Counted from the stretch's first letter, positions 15,451 through 25,140 are shown. The stretch: 36,696 nucleotides of DNA from Candidatus [Bacteroides] periocalifornicus (GCA_001421095.1 LIIK01000024.1:1-36696); one strand, 5' to 3'. Notes: generated by a model from the letters alone, not told the origin. Numbers and translations are program-made.

Positions 15451-18081
15451 TTACCCTTCCCGTCCCTCCTCCAGCCCAGCGAGGAGCTTGAGGGTGTGGA
15501 GCTGGTTGAGAGCTTCTAGCGGGGTGAGGTTGTCCACATCTATGGAGGCTATGCGACTACGGAGAGCGCGCAGCACTGGATCTTCCACCTGGTACACATT
15601 CAGGCTCTGCGACTCCGAGGCCACATCACCCACCGATGATTCTGTAGGTGCATTCCGCGCAGCCTCTAGCCCAGCCAGGATTGCGTTTGCTCGCTGCACC
15701 ACCCGTGGGGGCATCCCGGCGAGCTTTGCCACATGGATACCAAAACTATGCTCGCTGCCGCCCGCCACCAGCTTGCGTAGGAAGATGATCTTGCCCTCGT
15801 ACTCGCGCACGCTCACGCTGTAGTTCCTGATTCGCTCAAACTGCTTGGCCATCTCGTTGAGCTCATGGTAGTGGGTGGCGAAGAGCGTTTTGGCCCGGGC
15901 CTCTGGCTGATCGTGGATGTACTCTGCCATTGCCCAGGCTATCGAGATACCGTCGTAGGTGCTAGTGCCCCGCCCGATCTCATCGAGCAGAATCAGGCTG
16001 CGCGCAGAGAGATTATTGAGGATGCTAGCCGCCTCCGTCATCTCCACCATGAAGGTAGACTCGCCGAGCGAGATGTTGTCCGAAGCCCCTACCCTTGTGA
16101 AAACCCTATCCACCAGCCCGATGGTAGCCCGCTTGGCTGGGACGAAACTCCCGCACTGGGCTAGGATTACAATGAGCGCCGTTTGCCGGAGTAGGGCCGA
16201 TTTACCCGACATGTTGGGCCCCGTGAGCATGATGATCTGCTGATCGTCAGGATCTAGCCTAACGCTATTGGTAATGTACTCCTGCCCGGGGGGTAGCGCA
16301 TCGGCTATCACAGGGTGCCAACCCTCCTCAATGTCAAGCACTCTCGACTCATCCACCACCGGGCGCACCCACCGCTTCTCGGCCGCAAGGTGGGCGAAGC
16401 CCCTAAGCGCATCGAGCTGCGCGAGGAGGCTCGCATTGAGCTGGATTGTAGGGATGTAACCCTGCATGGTTTGCAGTAGCTCAGCGTAGAGGCGAGCCTC
16501 TATGGCTAGAATCCTATCGTTTGCCCCAAGAATCTTGGTTTCCAGCTGCTTGAGCTCATCGGTCACATAGCGCTCCGCCTGCACTAGGGTCTGCTTGCGA
16601 TGCCACTCTGGCGGCACCCGCTCCTTGTGGGTATTGCGAACCTCAAAGAAATAGCCGAAAACGCCATTAAAGCCCACCTTGAGCGAGGTAATGCCGGTTC
16701 GGGCACTCTCTCGCGCGCATAGCGCATCCAGGTGCTTTTGGCTGCCATTCACCAGGTCGCGCAGCTCGTCGAGCTCCACGTCCACCCCAGGCGCAAAAAC
16801 CTCCCCCTTGCCCAGATGGCTAGGATCCTCACGCAGCTCGCGGGCAATGCGTGCCACGAGGGTTTCGCACGGATTCATCTGCTCACCGATCTGGCGTAGG
16901 TGTGGCTCTGTGGCGTCGAGCAGCAGCGCCCTGATACCCACCAGCAGGCCCAGCGATGCCCCTAGCTTCGCCATCTCCCTGGGTGTGATACGCCCGAGTG
17001 CAGCCCTCGAGGCTAGGCGTTCCAGATCGCCAATCTGCCCGAGATCGTCTGCCAAATCGTCACGCAGCGTGCTACGTTGCGCCAAGTACTCCACCATCGC
17101 GTGGCGATTCACAATGGGGGCGACCTCCTTGAGCGGCAGAGCCAGCCAACGGCGCAGCAGGCGTGCCCCCATCGGGGTTACCGTCCTATCGATAGTCTCT
17201 ACCAGCGACTTCCCCCCCTCGGCCAATGCGCTGAACACCTCCAGATTGCGTAGGGTGAACCTATCGAGCCAGATGTACTGGTCCTGATCGATACGACGTA
17301 CCCCCGTGATGTGGGCTAGCTGCCCGTGCTTGGTGAGGTCTAGGTAGGCGAGCGCCGCCCCTGCAGCCGCTACCCCTTGGGTTAGCGTATCGATGCCAAA
17401 CCCCTTGAGCGACAGCGTGCCGAAATGCTGCTGAAGCCTATGCGCTGCGTCGGTAGGCGAGTAGGCCCAATCATCCATGCGCGTGGTGTAGATATTGGGG
17501 GGGAGCAACTCCTCAGCCTCGCGCAGGTGATCGCGCGGGACGAGTACCTCCTTGGGGCGGAAGTTGGTGATTAGCTTGTCGATATAGTCTGGCGTCCCCT
17601 GCGCCACGTAGAACTCCCCCGTGGAGAGGTCGACGAACGCGATGCCAGGCTGCGACTCATGCACCGCGAGCGAGGCGAGGAAATTGTTCTCCCGGCGCTC
17701 GAGCAGACCGTCGTCTACCGACACCCCGGGGGTTACCACCTCTATCACGCCACGCTTCACCAGCTTCTTGGTGAGCTTGGGATCCTCCAGCTGCTCGCAT
17801 ATCGCCACCCGTAGCCCTGCGCGCACCAGCTTAGGCATATAGGTGTCTATGGCATGGTACGGAAACCCCGCGAGTGGCATATCTGCCGCCCCACCATTGG
17901 CCCTACGCGTGAGTGTGATACCTAGGATCTCAGACATCCGAAGGGCATCCTCGTTGAACGCCTCGTAGAAATCGCCCATTCGGAAAAGGATGAGCGCATC
18001 GGGGTGCTGCGCCTTTACCTCGCTGTACTGGCGCATCATCGGAGTCTCCACTGGGCCAAAAAGGGTATTATCTCTAGGCAT
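15451..18081 (-). CDS. mutS: DNA mismatch repair protein MutS
   Basis: MutS recognises mismatches and small loops and starts repair with MutL. The 876-residue product from the ATG at 18081 has the mismatch-reading motif FRMGDFYEAF (33-42, Phe38-Tyr-Glu40), a connector and lever/clamp region, and a C-terminal ABC-type ATPase with Walker A TGPNMSGKS (620-628) and Walker B ILLDEIG (Asp700, Glu701) followed by GRGTSTYDG and THYHELNE. A frame extending 35 residues upstream was rejected: the normal family start is MPRDNTLFGPVETPMMRQY, and a promoter-like TACCTTCG lies inside that extension (18122-18129 on this strand). Length and motifs are complete, so the gene looks functional. It is transcribed toward the DUF3276 gene. 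Confidence 0.97.
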   Translation of the reverse strand: MPRDNTLFGPVETPMMRQYSEVKAQHPDALILFRMGDFYEAFNEDALRMSEILGITLTRRANGGAADMPLAGFPYHAIDTYMPKLVRAGLRVAICEQLEDPKLTKKLVKRGVIEVVTPGVSVDDGLLERRENNFLASLAVHESQPGIAFVDLSTGEFYVAQGTPDYIDKLITNFRPKEVLVPRDHLREAEELLPPNIYTTRMDDWAYSPTDAAHRLQQHFGTLSLKGFGIDTLTQGVAAAGAALAYLDLTKHGQLAHITGVRRIDQDQYIWLDRFTLRNLEVFSALAEGGKSLVETIDRTVTPMGARLLRRWLALPLKEVAPIVNRHAMVEYLAQRSTLRDDLADDLGQIGDLERLASRAALGRITPREMAKLGASLGLLVGIRALLLDATEPHLRQIGEQMNPCETLVARIARELREDPSHLGKGEVFAPGVDVELDELRDLVNGSQKHLDALCARESARTGITSLKVGFNGVFGYFFEVRNTHKERVPPEWHRKQTLVQAERYVTDELKQLETKILGANDRILAIEARLYAELLQTMQGYIPTIQLNASLLAQLDALRGFAHLAAEKRWVRPVVDESRVLDIEEGWHPVIADALPPGQEYITNSVRLDPDDQQIIMLTGPNMSGKSALLRQTALIVILAQCGSFVPAKRATIGLVDRVFTRVGASDNISLGESTFMVEMTEAASILNNLSARSLILLDEIGRGTSTYDGISIAWAMAEYIHDQPEARAKTLFATHYHELNEMAKQFERIRNYSVSVREYEGKIIFLRKLVAGGSEHSFGIHVAKLAGMPPRVVQRANAILAGLEAARNAPTESSVGDVASESQSLNVYQVEDPVLRALRSRIASIDVDNLTPLEALNQLHTLKLLAGLEEGREG

Positions 18082-18121
18082 AGTCGCACCTAGGGCTAGC
18101 TGCCCGGTCTGGTTTAAAGTG

Positions 18122-18129
18122 CGAAGGTA
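18122..18129 (-). promoter_or_regulatory. Possible promoter -7 box for mutS (left arm)
   Basis: On the minus strand this reads TACCTTCG, one mismatch from TAnnTTTG, about 40 bases before the mutS start codon. The -33 region is T-rich without a clear TTTG. Confidence 0.5.
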
Positions 18130-18296
18130 ATGAATTCTGCTTGAAAATCTGAACACTGGCGCGAAGAAAAATCCAAGATACTCCAAAATAGTGTGTTCGC
18201 ACAGTGTGTTTCTAAGAAATTACACCTATCATCCTGGCATAGTGTAAATTGATGACATACATCTCATTGATGGAAAATCAACCTAATAAACTCTAG

Positions 18297-18317
18297 ACCA
18301 ACTCAATACCAACTCAA
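18297..18317. repeat. Short tandem repeat near the axis (left arm)
   Basis: ACCAACTCAA occurs twice with an 11-base period (18297-18306 and 18308-18317), 31 bases from the axis. It could be the edge of an operator or repeat array cut off by the fold-back. The mirror copy is at 18380-18400. Confidence 0.6.
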
Positions 18318-18340
18318 CACCTCCGTCGCTGCATGTTCGG

Positions 18341-18356
18341 ATTTCGCTAGCGAAAT
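18341..18356. repeat. Centre of the palindrome
   Basis: The symmetry axis falls between T18348 and A18349, inside ATTTCGCTAGCGAAAT. There is no loop sequence at the turn. Symmetry continues outward to both window ends, so this 16-mer is simply the innermost part. It is possible that a short natural palindrome here (for example TTCGCTAGCGAA) seeded the fold-back, but this cannot be decided from the sequence, because the true genomic DNA beyond 18348 is not present. Confidence 0.95.
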
Positions 18357-18567
18357 CCGAACATGCAGCGACGGAGGTGTTGAGTTGGTATTGAGTTGGT
18401 CTAGAGTTTATTAGGTTGATTTTCCATCAATGAGATGTATGTCATCAATTTACACTATGCCAGGATGATAGGTGTAATTTCTTAGAAACACACTGTGCGA
18501 ACACACTATTTTGGAGTATCTTGGATTTTTCTTCGCGCCAGTGTTCAGATTTTCAAGCAGAATTCAT

Positions 18568-18575
18568 TACCTTCG
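18568..18575 (+). promoter_or_regulatory. Possible promoter -7 box for mutS (right arm)
   Basis: TACCTTCG, 40 bases before the mutS ATG at 18616; mirror of 18122-18129. Confidence 0.5.
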
Positions 18576-18615
18576 CACTTTAAACCAGACCGGGCAGCTA
18601 GCCCTAGGTGCGACT

Positions 18616-21246
18616 ATGCCTAGAGATAATACCCTTTTTGGCCCAGTGGAGACTCCGATGATGCGCCAGTACAGCGAGGTAAAGGCGCAGCACCCCGATG
18701 CGCTCATCCTTTTCCGAATGGGCGATTTCTACGAGGCGTTCAACGAGGATGCCCTTCGGATGTCTGAGATCCTAGGTATCACACTCACGCGTAGGGCCAA
18801 TGGTGGGGCGGCAGATATGCCACTCGCGGGGTTTCCGTACCATGCCATAGACACCTATATGCCTAAGCTGGTGCGCGCAGGGCTACGGGTGGCGATATGC
18901 GAGCAGCTGGAGGATCCCAAGCTCACCAAGAAGCTGGTGAAGCGTGGCGTGATAGAGGTGGTAACCCCCGGGGTGTCGGTAGACGACGGTCTGCTCGAGC
19001 GCCGGGAGAACAATTTCCTCGCCTCGCTCGCGGTGCATGAGTCGCAGCCTGGCATCGCGTTCGTCGACCTCTCCACGGGGGAGTTCTACGTGGCGCAGGG
19101 GACGCCAGACTATATCGACAAGCTAATCACCAACTTCCGCCCCAAGGAGGTACTCGTCCCGCGCGATCACCTGCGCGAGGCTGAGGAGTTGCTCCCCCCC
19201 AATATCTACACCACGCGCATGGATGATTGGGCCTACTCGCCTACCGACGCAGCGCATAGGCTTCAGCAGCATTTCGGCACGCTGTCGCTCAAGGGGTTTG
19301 GCATCGATACGCTAACCCAAGGGGTAGCGGCTGCAGGGGCGGCGCTCGCCTACCTAGACCTCACCAAGCACGGGCAGCTAGCCCACATCACGGGGGTACG
19401 TCGTATCGATCAGGACCAGTACATCTGGCTCGATAGGTTCACCCTACGCAATCTGGAGGTGTTCAGCGCATTGGCCGAGGGGGGGAAGTCGCTGGTAGAG
19501 ACTATCGATAGGACGGTAACCCCGATGGGGGCACGCCTGCTGCGCCGTTGGCTGGCTCTGCCGCTCAAGGAGGTCGCCCCCATTGTGAATCGCCACGCGA
19601 TGGTGGAGTACTTGGCGCAACGTAGCACGCTGCGTGACGATTTGGCAGACGATCTCGGGCAGATTGGCGATCTGGAACGCCTAGCCTCGAGGGCTGCACT
19701 CGGGCGTATCACACCCAGGGAGATGGCGAAGCTAGGGGCATCGCTGGGCCTGCTGGTGGGTATCAGGGCGCTGCTGCTCGACGCCACAGAGCCACACCTA
19801 CGCCAGATCGGTGAGCAGATGAATCCGTGCGAAACCCTCGTGGCACGCATTGCCCGCGAGCTGCGTGAGGATCCTAGCCATCTGGGCAAGGGGGAGGTTT
19901 TTGCGCCTGGGGTGGACGTGGAGCTCGACGAGCTGCGCGACCTGGTGAATGGCAGCCAAAAGCACCTGGATGCGCTATGCGCGCGAGAGAGTGCCCGAAC
20001 CGGCATTACCTCGCTCAAGGTGGGCTTTAATGGCGTTTTCGGCTATTTCTTTGAGGTTCGCAATACCCACAAGGAGCGGGTGCCGCCAGAGTGGCATCGC
20101 AAGCAGACCCTAGTGCAGGCGGAGCGCTATGTGACCGATGAGCTCAAGCAGCTGGAAACCAAGATTCTTGGGGCAAACGATAGGATTCTAGCCATAGAGG
20201 CTCGCCTCTACGCTGAGCTACTGCAAACCATGCAGGGTTACATCCCTACAATCCAGCTCAATGCGAGCCTCCTCGCGCAGCTCGATGCGCTTAGGGGCTT
20301 CGCCCACCTTGCGGCCGAGAAGCGGTGGGTGCGCCCGGTGGTGGATGAGTCGAGAGTGCTTGACATTGAGGAGGGTTGGCACCCTGTGATAGCCGATGCG
20401 CTACCCCCCGGGCAGGAGTACATTACCAATAGCGTTAGGCTAGATCCTGACGATCAGCAGATCATCATGCTCACGGGGCCCAACATGTCGGGTAAATCGG
20501 CCCTACTCCGGCAAACGGCGCTCATTGTAATCCTAGCCCAGTGCGGGAGTTTCGTCCCAGCCAAGCGGGCTACCATCGGGCTGGTGGATAGGGTTTTCAC
20601 AAGGGTAGGGGCTTCGGACAACATCTCGCTCGGCGAGTCTACCTTCATGGTGGAGATGACGGAGGCGGCTAGCATCCTCAATAATCTCTCTGCGCGCAGC
20701 CTGATTCTGCTCGATGAGATCGGGCGGGGCACTAGCACCTACGACGGTATCTCGATAGCCTGGGCAATGGCAGAGTACATCCACGATCAGCCAGAGGCCC
20801 GGGCCAAAACGCTCTTCGCCACCCACTACCATGAGCTCAACGAGATGGCCAAGCAGTTTGAGCGAATCAGGAACTACAGCGTGAGCGTGCGCGAGTACGA
20901 GGGCAAGATCATCTTCCTACGCAAGCTGGTGGCGGGCGGCAGCGAGCATAGTTTTGGTATCCATGTGGCAAAGCTCGCCGGGATGCCCCCACGGGTGGTG
21001 CAGCGAGCAAACGCAATCCTGGCTGGGCTAGAGGCTGCGCGGAATGCACCTACAGAATCATCGGTGGGTGATGTGGCCTCGGAGTCGCAGAGCCTGAATG
21101 TGTACCAGGTGGAAGATCCAGTGCTGCGCGCTCTCCGTAGTCGCATAGCCTCCATAGATGTGGACAACCTCACCCCGCTAGAAGCTCTCAACCAGCTCCA
21201 CACCCTCAAGCTCCTCGCTGGGCTGGAGGAGGGACGGGAAGGGTAA
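18616..21246 (+). CDS. mutS: DNA mismatch repair protein MutS (mirror copy)
   Basis: Identical to the product of 15451-18081. Read on the plus strand, the start ATG is at 18616, the Walker A codons begin at 20473 and the Walker B aspartate codon is at 20713. Two identical, head-to-head mutS genes with shared upstream DNA would be unique; I regard this as the same gene counted twice. Confidence 0.95.
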   Translation: MPRDNTLFGPVETPMMRQYSEVKAQHPDALILFRMGDFYEAFNEDALRMSEILGITLTRRANGGAADMPLAGFPYHAIDTYMPKLVRAGLRVAICEQLEDPKLTKKLVKRGVIEVVTPGVSVDDGLLERRENNFLASLAVHESQPGIAFVDLSTGEFYVAQGTPDYIDKLITNFRPKEVLVPRDHLREAEELLPPNIYTTRMDDWAYSPTDAAHRLQQHFGTLSLKGFGIDTLTQGVAAAGAALAYLDLTKHGQLAHITGVRRIDQDQYIWLDRFTLRNLEVFSALAEGGKSLVETIDRTVTPMGARLLRRWLALPLKEVAPIVNRHAMVEYLAQRSTLRDDLADDLGQIGDLERLASRAALGRITPREMAKLGASLGLLVGIRALLLDATEPHLRQIGEQMNPCETLVARIARELREDPSHLGKGEVFAPGVDVELDELRDLVNGSQKHLDALCARESARTGITSLKVGFNGVFGYFFEVRNTHKERVPPEWHRKQTLVQAERYVTDELKQLETKILGANDRILAIEARLYAELLQTMQGYIPTIQLNASLLAQLDALRGFAHLAAEKRWVRPVVDESRVLDIEEGWHPVIADALPPGQEYITNSVRLDPDDQQIIMLTGPNMSGKSALLRQTALIVILAQCGSFVPAKRATIGLVDRVFTRVGASDNISLGESTFMVEMTEAASILNNLSARSLILLDEIGRGTSTYDGISIAWAMAEYIHDQPEARAKTLFATHYHELNEMAKQFERIRNYSVSVREYEGKIIFLRKLVAGGSEHSFGIHVAKLAGMPPRVVQRANAILAGLEAARNAPTESSVGDVASESQSLNVYQVEDPVLRALRSRIASIDVDNLTPLEALNQLHTLKLLAGLEEGREG

Positions 21247-21589
21247 GGGAATTCTCCATAGCCCTAAGTCCTATTTTGAAAGCGCTGGAAAAACGGGATT
21301 CTGGGCTCGTGGGGTATAGTAGCGGTGCAGCGTGCTGTCTGCCGTTTAAATGGACTTGGCAGAGGTCTTAATTTCCAGATTCTAGCGTGCTGGAGGCAAA
21401 GGCTGGGAATAGCAGCGTTACCCCTTCCGCTCTTTGGTGTCTTGGTAGGGGCGATGCCGAGTGTAGCGAGTGCCCGCCTATAGGCAGAGGTTTCAGTACG
21501 CATGGATTGCTCGCCTGGACTGGCTAGCAAAAGAGGGGGGAGATACCCTAGGAATCTCCCCCCTCTCCATGGATTGGATGGGAAGCGTT
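21247..21589. other. Convergent intergenic region (mirror copy)
   Basis: Mirror of 15108-15450; contains only the terminator listed separately. Confidence 0.55.
21529..21566. terminator. Terminator of the DUF3276 gene (mirror copy)
   Basis: The same 13-bp perfect stem as at 15131-15168, with its T-run on the minus strand. Confidence 0.92.
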
Positions 21590-21892
21590 CTACTGCTCCT
21601 CCCCGTAATAGTCATTCTCGTCACGCGGCTCCACCTCGCCCTTCTGCTGTACGATGTAATCGATAGCCTGGGCTAGCCCTTCAGAAAATTTGCTGAAATC
21701 CTCCCGGTAGAGGAATATTTTGTGCTTTTCGTATGAGGCATCCTCGCCTGGCCGACGTTTGCTCTCGGTTATCGTCAGGTAGTAGTCATCATTCCGGGTA
21801 GCCTTCACATCGAAGAAATAGGTCCGCTTGCCCGCCCGCACCGCTGTGGAATGCACATCATTCCGATCGTCGTGATTCTCCGAATACTCCAT
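21590..21892 (-). CDS. DUF3276 (PUR-alpha-like) family protein (mirror copy)
   Basis: Identical 100-residue product to 14805-15107, start codon at 21892. Its promoter box is at 21948-21955 and its terminator at 21529-21566, so the complete transcription unit is mirrored. Confidence 0.88.
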   Translation of the reverse strand: MEYSENHDDRNDVHSTAVRAGKRTYFFDVKATRNDDYYLTITESKRRPGEDASYEKHKIFLYREDFSKFSEGLAQAIDYIVQQKGEVEPRDENDYYGEEQ

Positions 21893-21947
21893 TACACTTC
21901 CTTCCTTAGTAAACACTCCAACTTCTCCAGTGCCCTGCACCGCACCA

Positions 21948-21955
21948 CAAAGGTA
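21948..21955 (-). promoter_or_regulatory. Promoter -7 box for the DUF3276 gene (mirror copy)
   Basis: TACCTTTG on the minus strand, mirror of 14742-14749. Confidence 0.7.
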
Positions 21956-22057
21956 GATATTTTTGTTGATACCGTATTCATTGGGCCGTAATTTTCTGCC
22001 AAGGGGTACGGGTGGCGGGTGTAGAGGCGTGGAGATTTCGCGGGGCGAATCGTTGGG

Positions 22058-22549
22058 CTAACGGGGGAGCTGGAGGATTTCCATATTCGAGGGTTTCCCC
22101 CCGTGGAGGTCGAATCGCAGGGCGGTTCGTACTTTGTGGAATCCCGTGTGCCCGTAGGCGCCAGGGTTGAGGAAGAGGAGGTCGAACTTTCGGTCGTAGA
22201 TGATGCGGAGTATGTGGCTATGCCCGTCGATAAACATGCTGGGTTTCCTCGTGCGCAGGATGTTGGCAATCCCTGGCGCGTAGTGCCCCGGGTAGCCGCC
22301 GATATGGCGCATGTATATGGTGGTGCCTTCGAGCTCGATGGATTGCTCTAGGGGGTATTCGCTCCGCACGTCGGCGCCGTCTATATTCCCGTATACGGCC
22401 ACAAGCGGGCGGAACCGCGCAATGGTGTCTGCTAGCTCGAGGTTTCCGATATCGCCAGCGTGCCAGAGCTGTTGGCAGGGGGCGAAAAACTCTTCGATGT
22501 CGGCGTCCCAGTGCCCGTGGGTATCGCTAACGAGCCCGATTTTGGTCAT
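22058..22549 (-). CDS. YfcE/MJ0936-family metallophosphoesterase (mirror copy)
   Basis: Identical to 14148-14639, with all metal ligands present; start codon at 22549. Confidence 0.88.
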   Translation of the reverse strand: MTKIGLVSDTHGHWDADIEEFFAPCQQLWHAGDIGNLELADTIARFRPLVAVYGNIDGADVRSEYPLEQSIELEGTTIYMRHIGGYPGHYAPGIANILRTRKPSMFIDGHSHILRIIYDRKFDLLFLNPGAYGHTGFHKVRTALRFDLHGGKPSNMEILQLPR

Positions 22550-22639
22550 GCACAGTACGTTGGAAAGGGTTATGATCTTCGAGAGGATGTGGGGATGTGT
22601 TGAAATCTTGGCCAGAACGCTGAGCAATTACAGCGAGGG

Positions 22640-23632
22640 CTATCGGTTTCCCCGAGGGTGGTACTGCATAACGGCTGCCCGCAGGTGCTGCTGGGATAGG
22701 TGGGTGTAGAGTTCGGTGGTTACTATGGATTCATGCCCAAGCATGGCCTGCACTACCCTGAGGTCGGCGCCCCCAGCTACCAGGGCGGTGGCAAAGGAGT
22801 GGCGGAGGGTGTGGGGGCTCACGGTCTTTGCAATGCCCGCTTTTGCTGCAGATTCACGAATGATGTAGAATACCATGACGCGGGTGAGCTTGGCGCCCCG
22901 TTGGTTGAGGAAAAGGTAGTCGGAAAATGCGGGTTTTATAGGCCAGTGCACCCGTTGCCCAAGGTAGAGCTTCACGTCATGTAGCGCCCGTTCGCCTATG
23001 GGGACCAGACGTTCTTTATTCCCTTTCCCCACTACGCGGAGGTAGCCCTCGGCAGAGTATAGCTGGCTGATTCTCAGCTCTACGAGTTCGGTTACACGTA
23101 GCCCGCAGCTGTAGAGAACCTCCAGGATCGCGAGGTTGCGGTGTCCCAGCGGGTCGCTAAGATCGATGGTGGCCTCCATAGCGTCTACTTCTGCAGGGCT
23201 TAGCACTGCTGGGAGGTGCTCACCGAGCCGGGGAGGCGCTATGTGCTCCATAGGGCTATTTTCTATGCGATCCTCAAGGAACAGGTAGTTGAAAAAGCCG
23301 CGGAGCCCAGATACGAGGCGCACTTGGCTTCTTGGCCCTAGCGCTCCATCCTTTCCCACCTGCATTATCAGCGTTTCTATATCTGACTGCTGCACTAGGG
23401 TAGGGGCGATACCCTTTGATTCTGCGTAATCGCGTAGCAATTCAATGTCGTGCTGATACGCGGCAATGCTGTTGGGTGATAGCCCCTTTTCTAGGGTTAG
23501 GTGGGTGAAGTAATCCTCTAGGCAGAGCACCCAGTCGACTGATGTGTTCGCAGGGGTGGTCAAGTTCAGGTATTGTTTTACGGAGATATCCAACGCGAAG
23601 TTAGCCAAAAAAGGACAGTGCAGCGATACCAC
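22640..23632 (-). CDS. xerD: Tyrosine recombinase XerD/XerC (mirror copy)
   Basis: Identical to 13065-14057, with the same start problem: the GTG at 23632 lies before the -7-like box (23596-23603), and alternative starts are at 23563 (TTG) and 23530 (GTG). Confidence 0.88.
   Translation of the reverse strand: MVSLHCPFLANFALDISVKQYLNLTTPANTSVDWVLCLEDYFTHLTLEKGLSPNSIAAYQHDIELLRDYAESKGIAPTLVQQSDIETLIMQVGKDGALGPRSQVRLVSGLRGFFNYLFLEDRIENSPMEHIAPPRLGEHLPAVLSPAEVDAMEATIDLSDPLGHRNLAILEVLYSCGLRVTELVELRISQLYSAEGYLRVVGKGNKERLVPIGERALHDVKLYLGQRVHWPIKPAFSDYLFLNQRGAKLTRVMVFYIIRESAAKAGIAKTVSPHTLRHSFATALVAGGADLRVVQAMLGHESIVTTELYTHLSQQHLRAAVMQYHPRGNR
23596..23603 (-). promoter_or_regulatory. Possible promoter -7 box for xerD (mirror copy)
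   Basis: TAACTTCG on the minus strand, mirror of 13094-13101. Confidence 0.45.
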
Positions 23633-23977
23633 TACGCACTACAATGGTGGAGACCTCCTATTCTCCGCTGTAGAATACAGGGTATGCGAACTAACACACC
23701 TGCATGCGTTCCATTTGTAGAGACGTTCTTTTTCCTTCTTGTGATTAAAAAGAAGATCAATCAATCTGGTGAATCTATTGAAGGAGGTAACGATGCAGAG
23801 TGTCATATCATTTAAATGAATTGAGGTTGTAAATTTTGCAGCAGCGTCTTCAAACGGTTTTTCACGTGCCCGCAAGGCAAAAAAAAGAAACGCAGGTGTG
23901 AGCCTGCGTTTCTTTTTGTCTAAAGGATTACGAGATAGAATACTTCCGTCCCCGCTTAGGAAAAAGCCGGGGGAAAG
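23633..23977. other. Intergenic region between xerD and exbD (mirror copy)
   Basis: Mirror of 12720-13064; only the exb terminator is recognisable. Confidence 0.5.
23879..23916 (-). terminator. Terminator of the exb operon (mirror copy)
   Basis: Mirror of 12781-12818; the 14-bp stem and T-run are on the minus strand. Confidence 0.93.
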
Positions 23978-24442
23978 CTACTTTGCCTGGCGTGCAGCGT
24001 AGTTGATCTTTAACGCTGAAGCCTTACGGAGTTCCTGCTTCACGTCTGACACGATACCCATACGGGTGTTCATATCAACTTTCAGCGAGGTTGTCAATAG
24101 GTTCCTATCGGCTTCGCTCATAGCGTCTCGTTCGCTTGAGATGAAATCGCGGATGTCAACGAGTGTCTTGAAGGCATCGTTAAGCTGAATGCGAGAATCA
24201 GTCCCGTAGAGCTTCTGGTACTGCAGGATGGGCGTCCCGATGTAGATGTAGGACACTAGGGATTTCTTCTCGAGTTTAGACACCTCGGTAGCCTCTGGCA
24301 GGCGAACCGAGACCCGCATCTCCGTTTCTCGCATCGTGGTACTCACCATGAAGAAGAACAGGAGCATGAAAACGATGTCAGGAAGCGAAGCGGTAGATAT
24401 TGCCGGGAGGTCTCCTTTACCTTTCCTTGAGAACTTTGCCAT
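23978..24442 (-). CDS. exbD: ExbD family protein, second copy (mirror copy)
   Basis: Identical to 12255-12719, including the conserved membrane Asp22; start codon at 24442. Confidence 0.92.
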   Translation of the reverse strand: MAKFSRKGKGDLPAISTASLPDIVFMLLFFFMVSTTMRETEMRVSVRLPEATEVSKLEKKSLVSYIYIGTPILQYQKLYGTDSRIQLNDAFKTLVDIRDFISSERDAMSEADRNLLTTSLKVDMNTRMGIVSDVKQELRKASALKINYAARQAK

Positions 24443-24458
24443 ATCGCGGTCCTCCTTG

Positions 24459-25025
24459 TTACTTTTTGTCTACTGGTTCGGCCTCAGAGATACGCTGCGG
24501 TATCGCATTCTGTATCGCTTTCTTTTGGTCCTCGTTCAGCTTATCGTAAGGGTTACCGAATCGTTGGCGTGCGAGTGCCTCCCGAAGCTCGTTGTAGGCA
24601 GCTACTAGCTCATTCTGTACTTGGATGTACATGCTATAGGTAGTCGCACGGTCATTCTGTAGCGAGATAACTCCTGCGGTTACGGGAATTTTGCCCAAGA
24701 GCGGGATGTCTTTAATCTGCTTCTCGGGCAGGTCGGGCGCATCGTTTGGATTCACGAGGAACTCCTTCACTTTATCGCGAAGTTGGGTGATATCCATAGG
24801 CTTGCCCCCTACCAGGAGCTTATCGCTCCGGTTTATACGCACCAGCAGGATGTTTCGGATATTTACGTCTGCAGCCTCCTCCTTCTGGTCCTTTTGCGGC
24901 ATCTGTGGCAGCATACGGGCTAGCCCCGTATCCACATTCATTGTCGTCGTAACCAGGAAAAAGATCAGGAGCAGAAACGCAATGTCGGCCATCGAGCTTG
25001 CGTTGATCTCTGCCATTTTTCTCAT
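24459..25025 (-). CDS. exbD: ExbD family protein, first copy (mirror copy)
   Basis: Identical to 11672-12238. The Shine-Dalgarno AGGAGGT is at 25031-25037 on the minus strand and fixes the start at 25025. Confidence 0.92.
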   Translation of the reverse strand: MRKMAEINASSMADIAFLLLIFFLVTTTMNVDTGLARMLPQMPQKDQKEEAADVNIRNILLVRINRSDKLLVGGKPMDITQLRDKVKEFLVNPNDAPDLPEKQIKDIPLLGKIPVTAGVISLQNDRATTYSMYIQVQNELVAAYNELREALARQRFGNPYDKLNEDQKKAIQNAIPQRISEAEPVDKK

Positions 25026-25056
25026 ACCAAACCTCCTATTCCTTGGGGGCAAGCCA

Positions 25057-25117
25057 GCTCTTGCAGGAAAATCCCGTCAGGGGTCAAGCCTTGGGGGCTA
25101 TTTCCTTGCGAAAGAGC
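25057..25117 (-). other. Leader hairpin before exbD (mirror copy)
   Basis: Mirror of the imperfect hairpin at 11580-11640. Confidence 0.35.
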
Positions 25118-25140
25118 TTTATATTACCGCCCTTCCGTTG

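Larger units (their letters stand above)
18082..18615. other. Non-coding stretch between the two mutS copies, spanning the symmetry axis
   Basis: The unique part is 267 bp, mirrored at 18348/18349. Each half holds the mutS promoter candidate and a short direct repeat; no gene or RNA was recognised. What truly lies upstream of mutS in the genome is not visible. Confidence 0.7.

Noticed and set aside
18082..18615. Hairpin telomere of a linear replicon (protelomerase type)
   Set aside because: A covalently closed end would read as such a palindrome, but no protelomerase, phage or plasmid gene is present, the genes are core chromosomal ones, and Bacteroidota chromosomes are circular as far as known.
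15451..21246. Two divergent mutS genes as a possible paralogue pair
   Set aside because: They are identical base for base and sit on the axis of a window-wide palindrome, so they are one gene seen twice.
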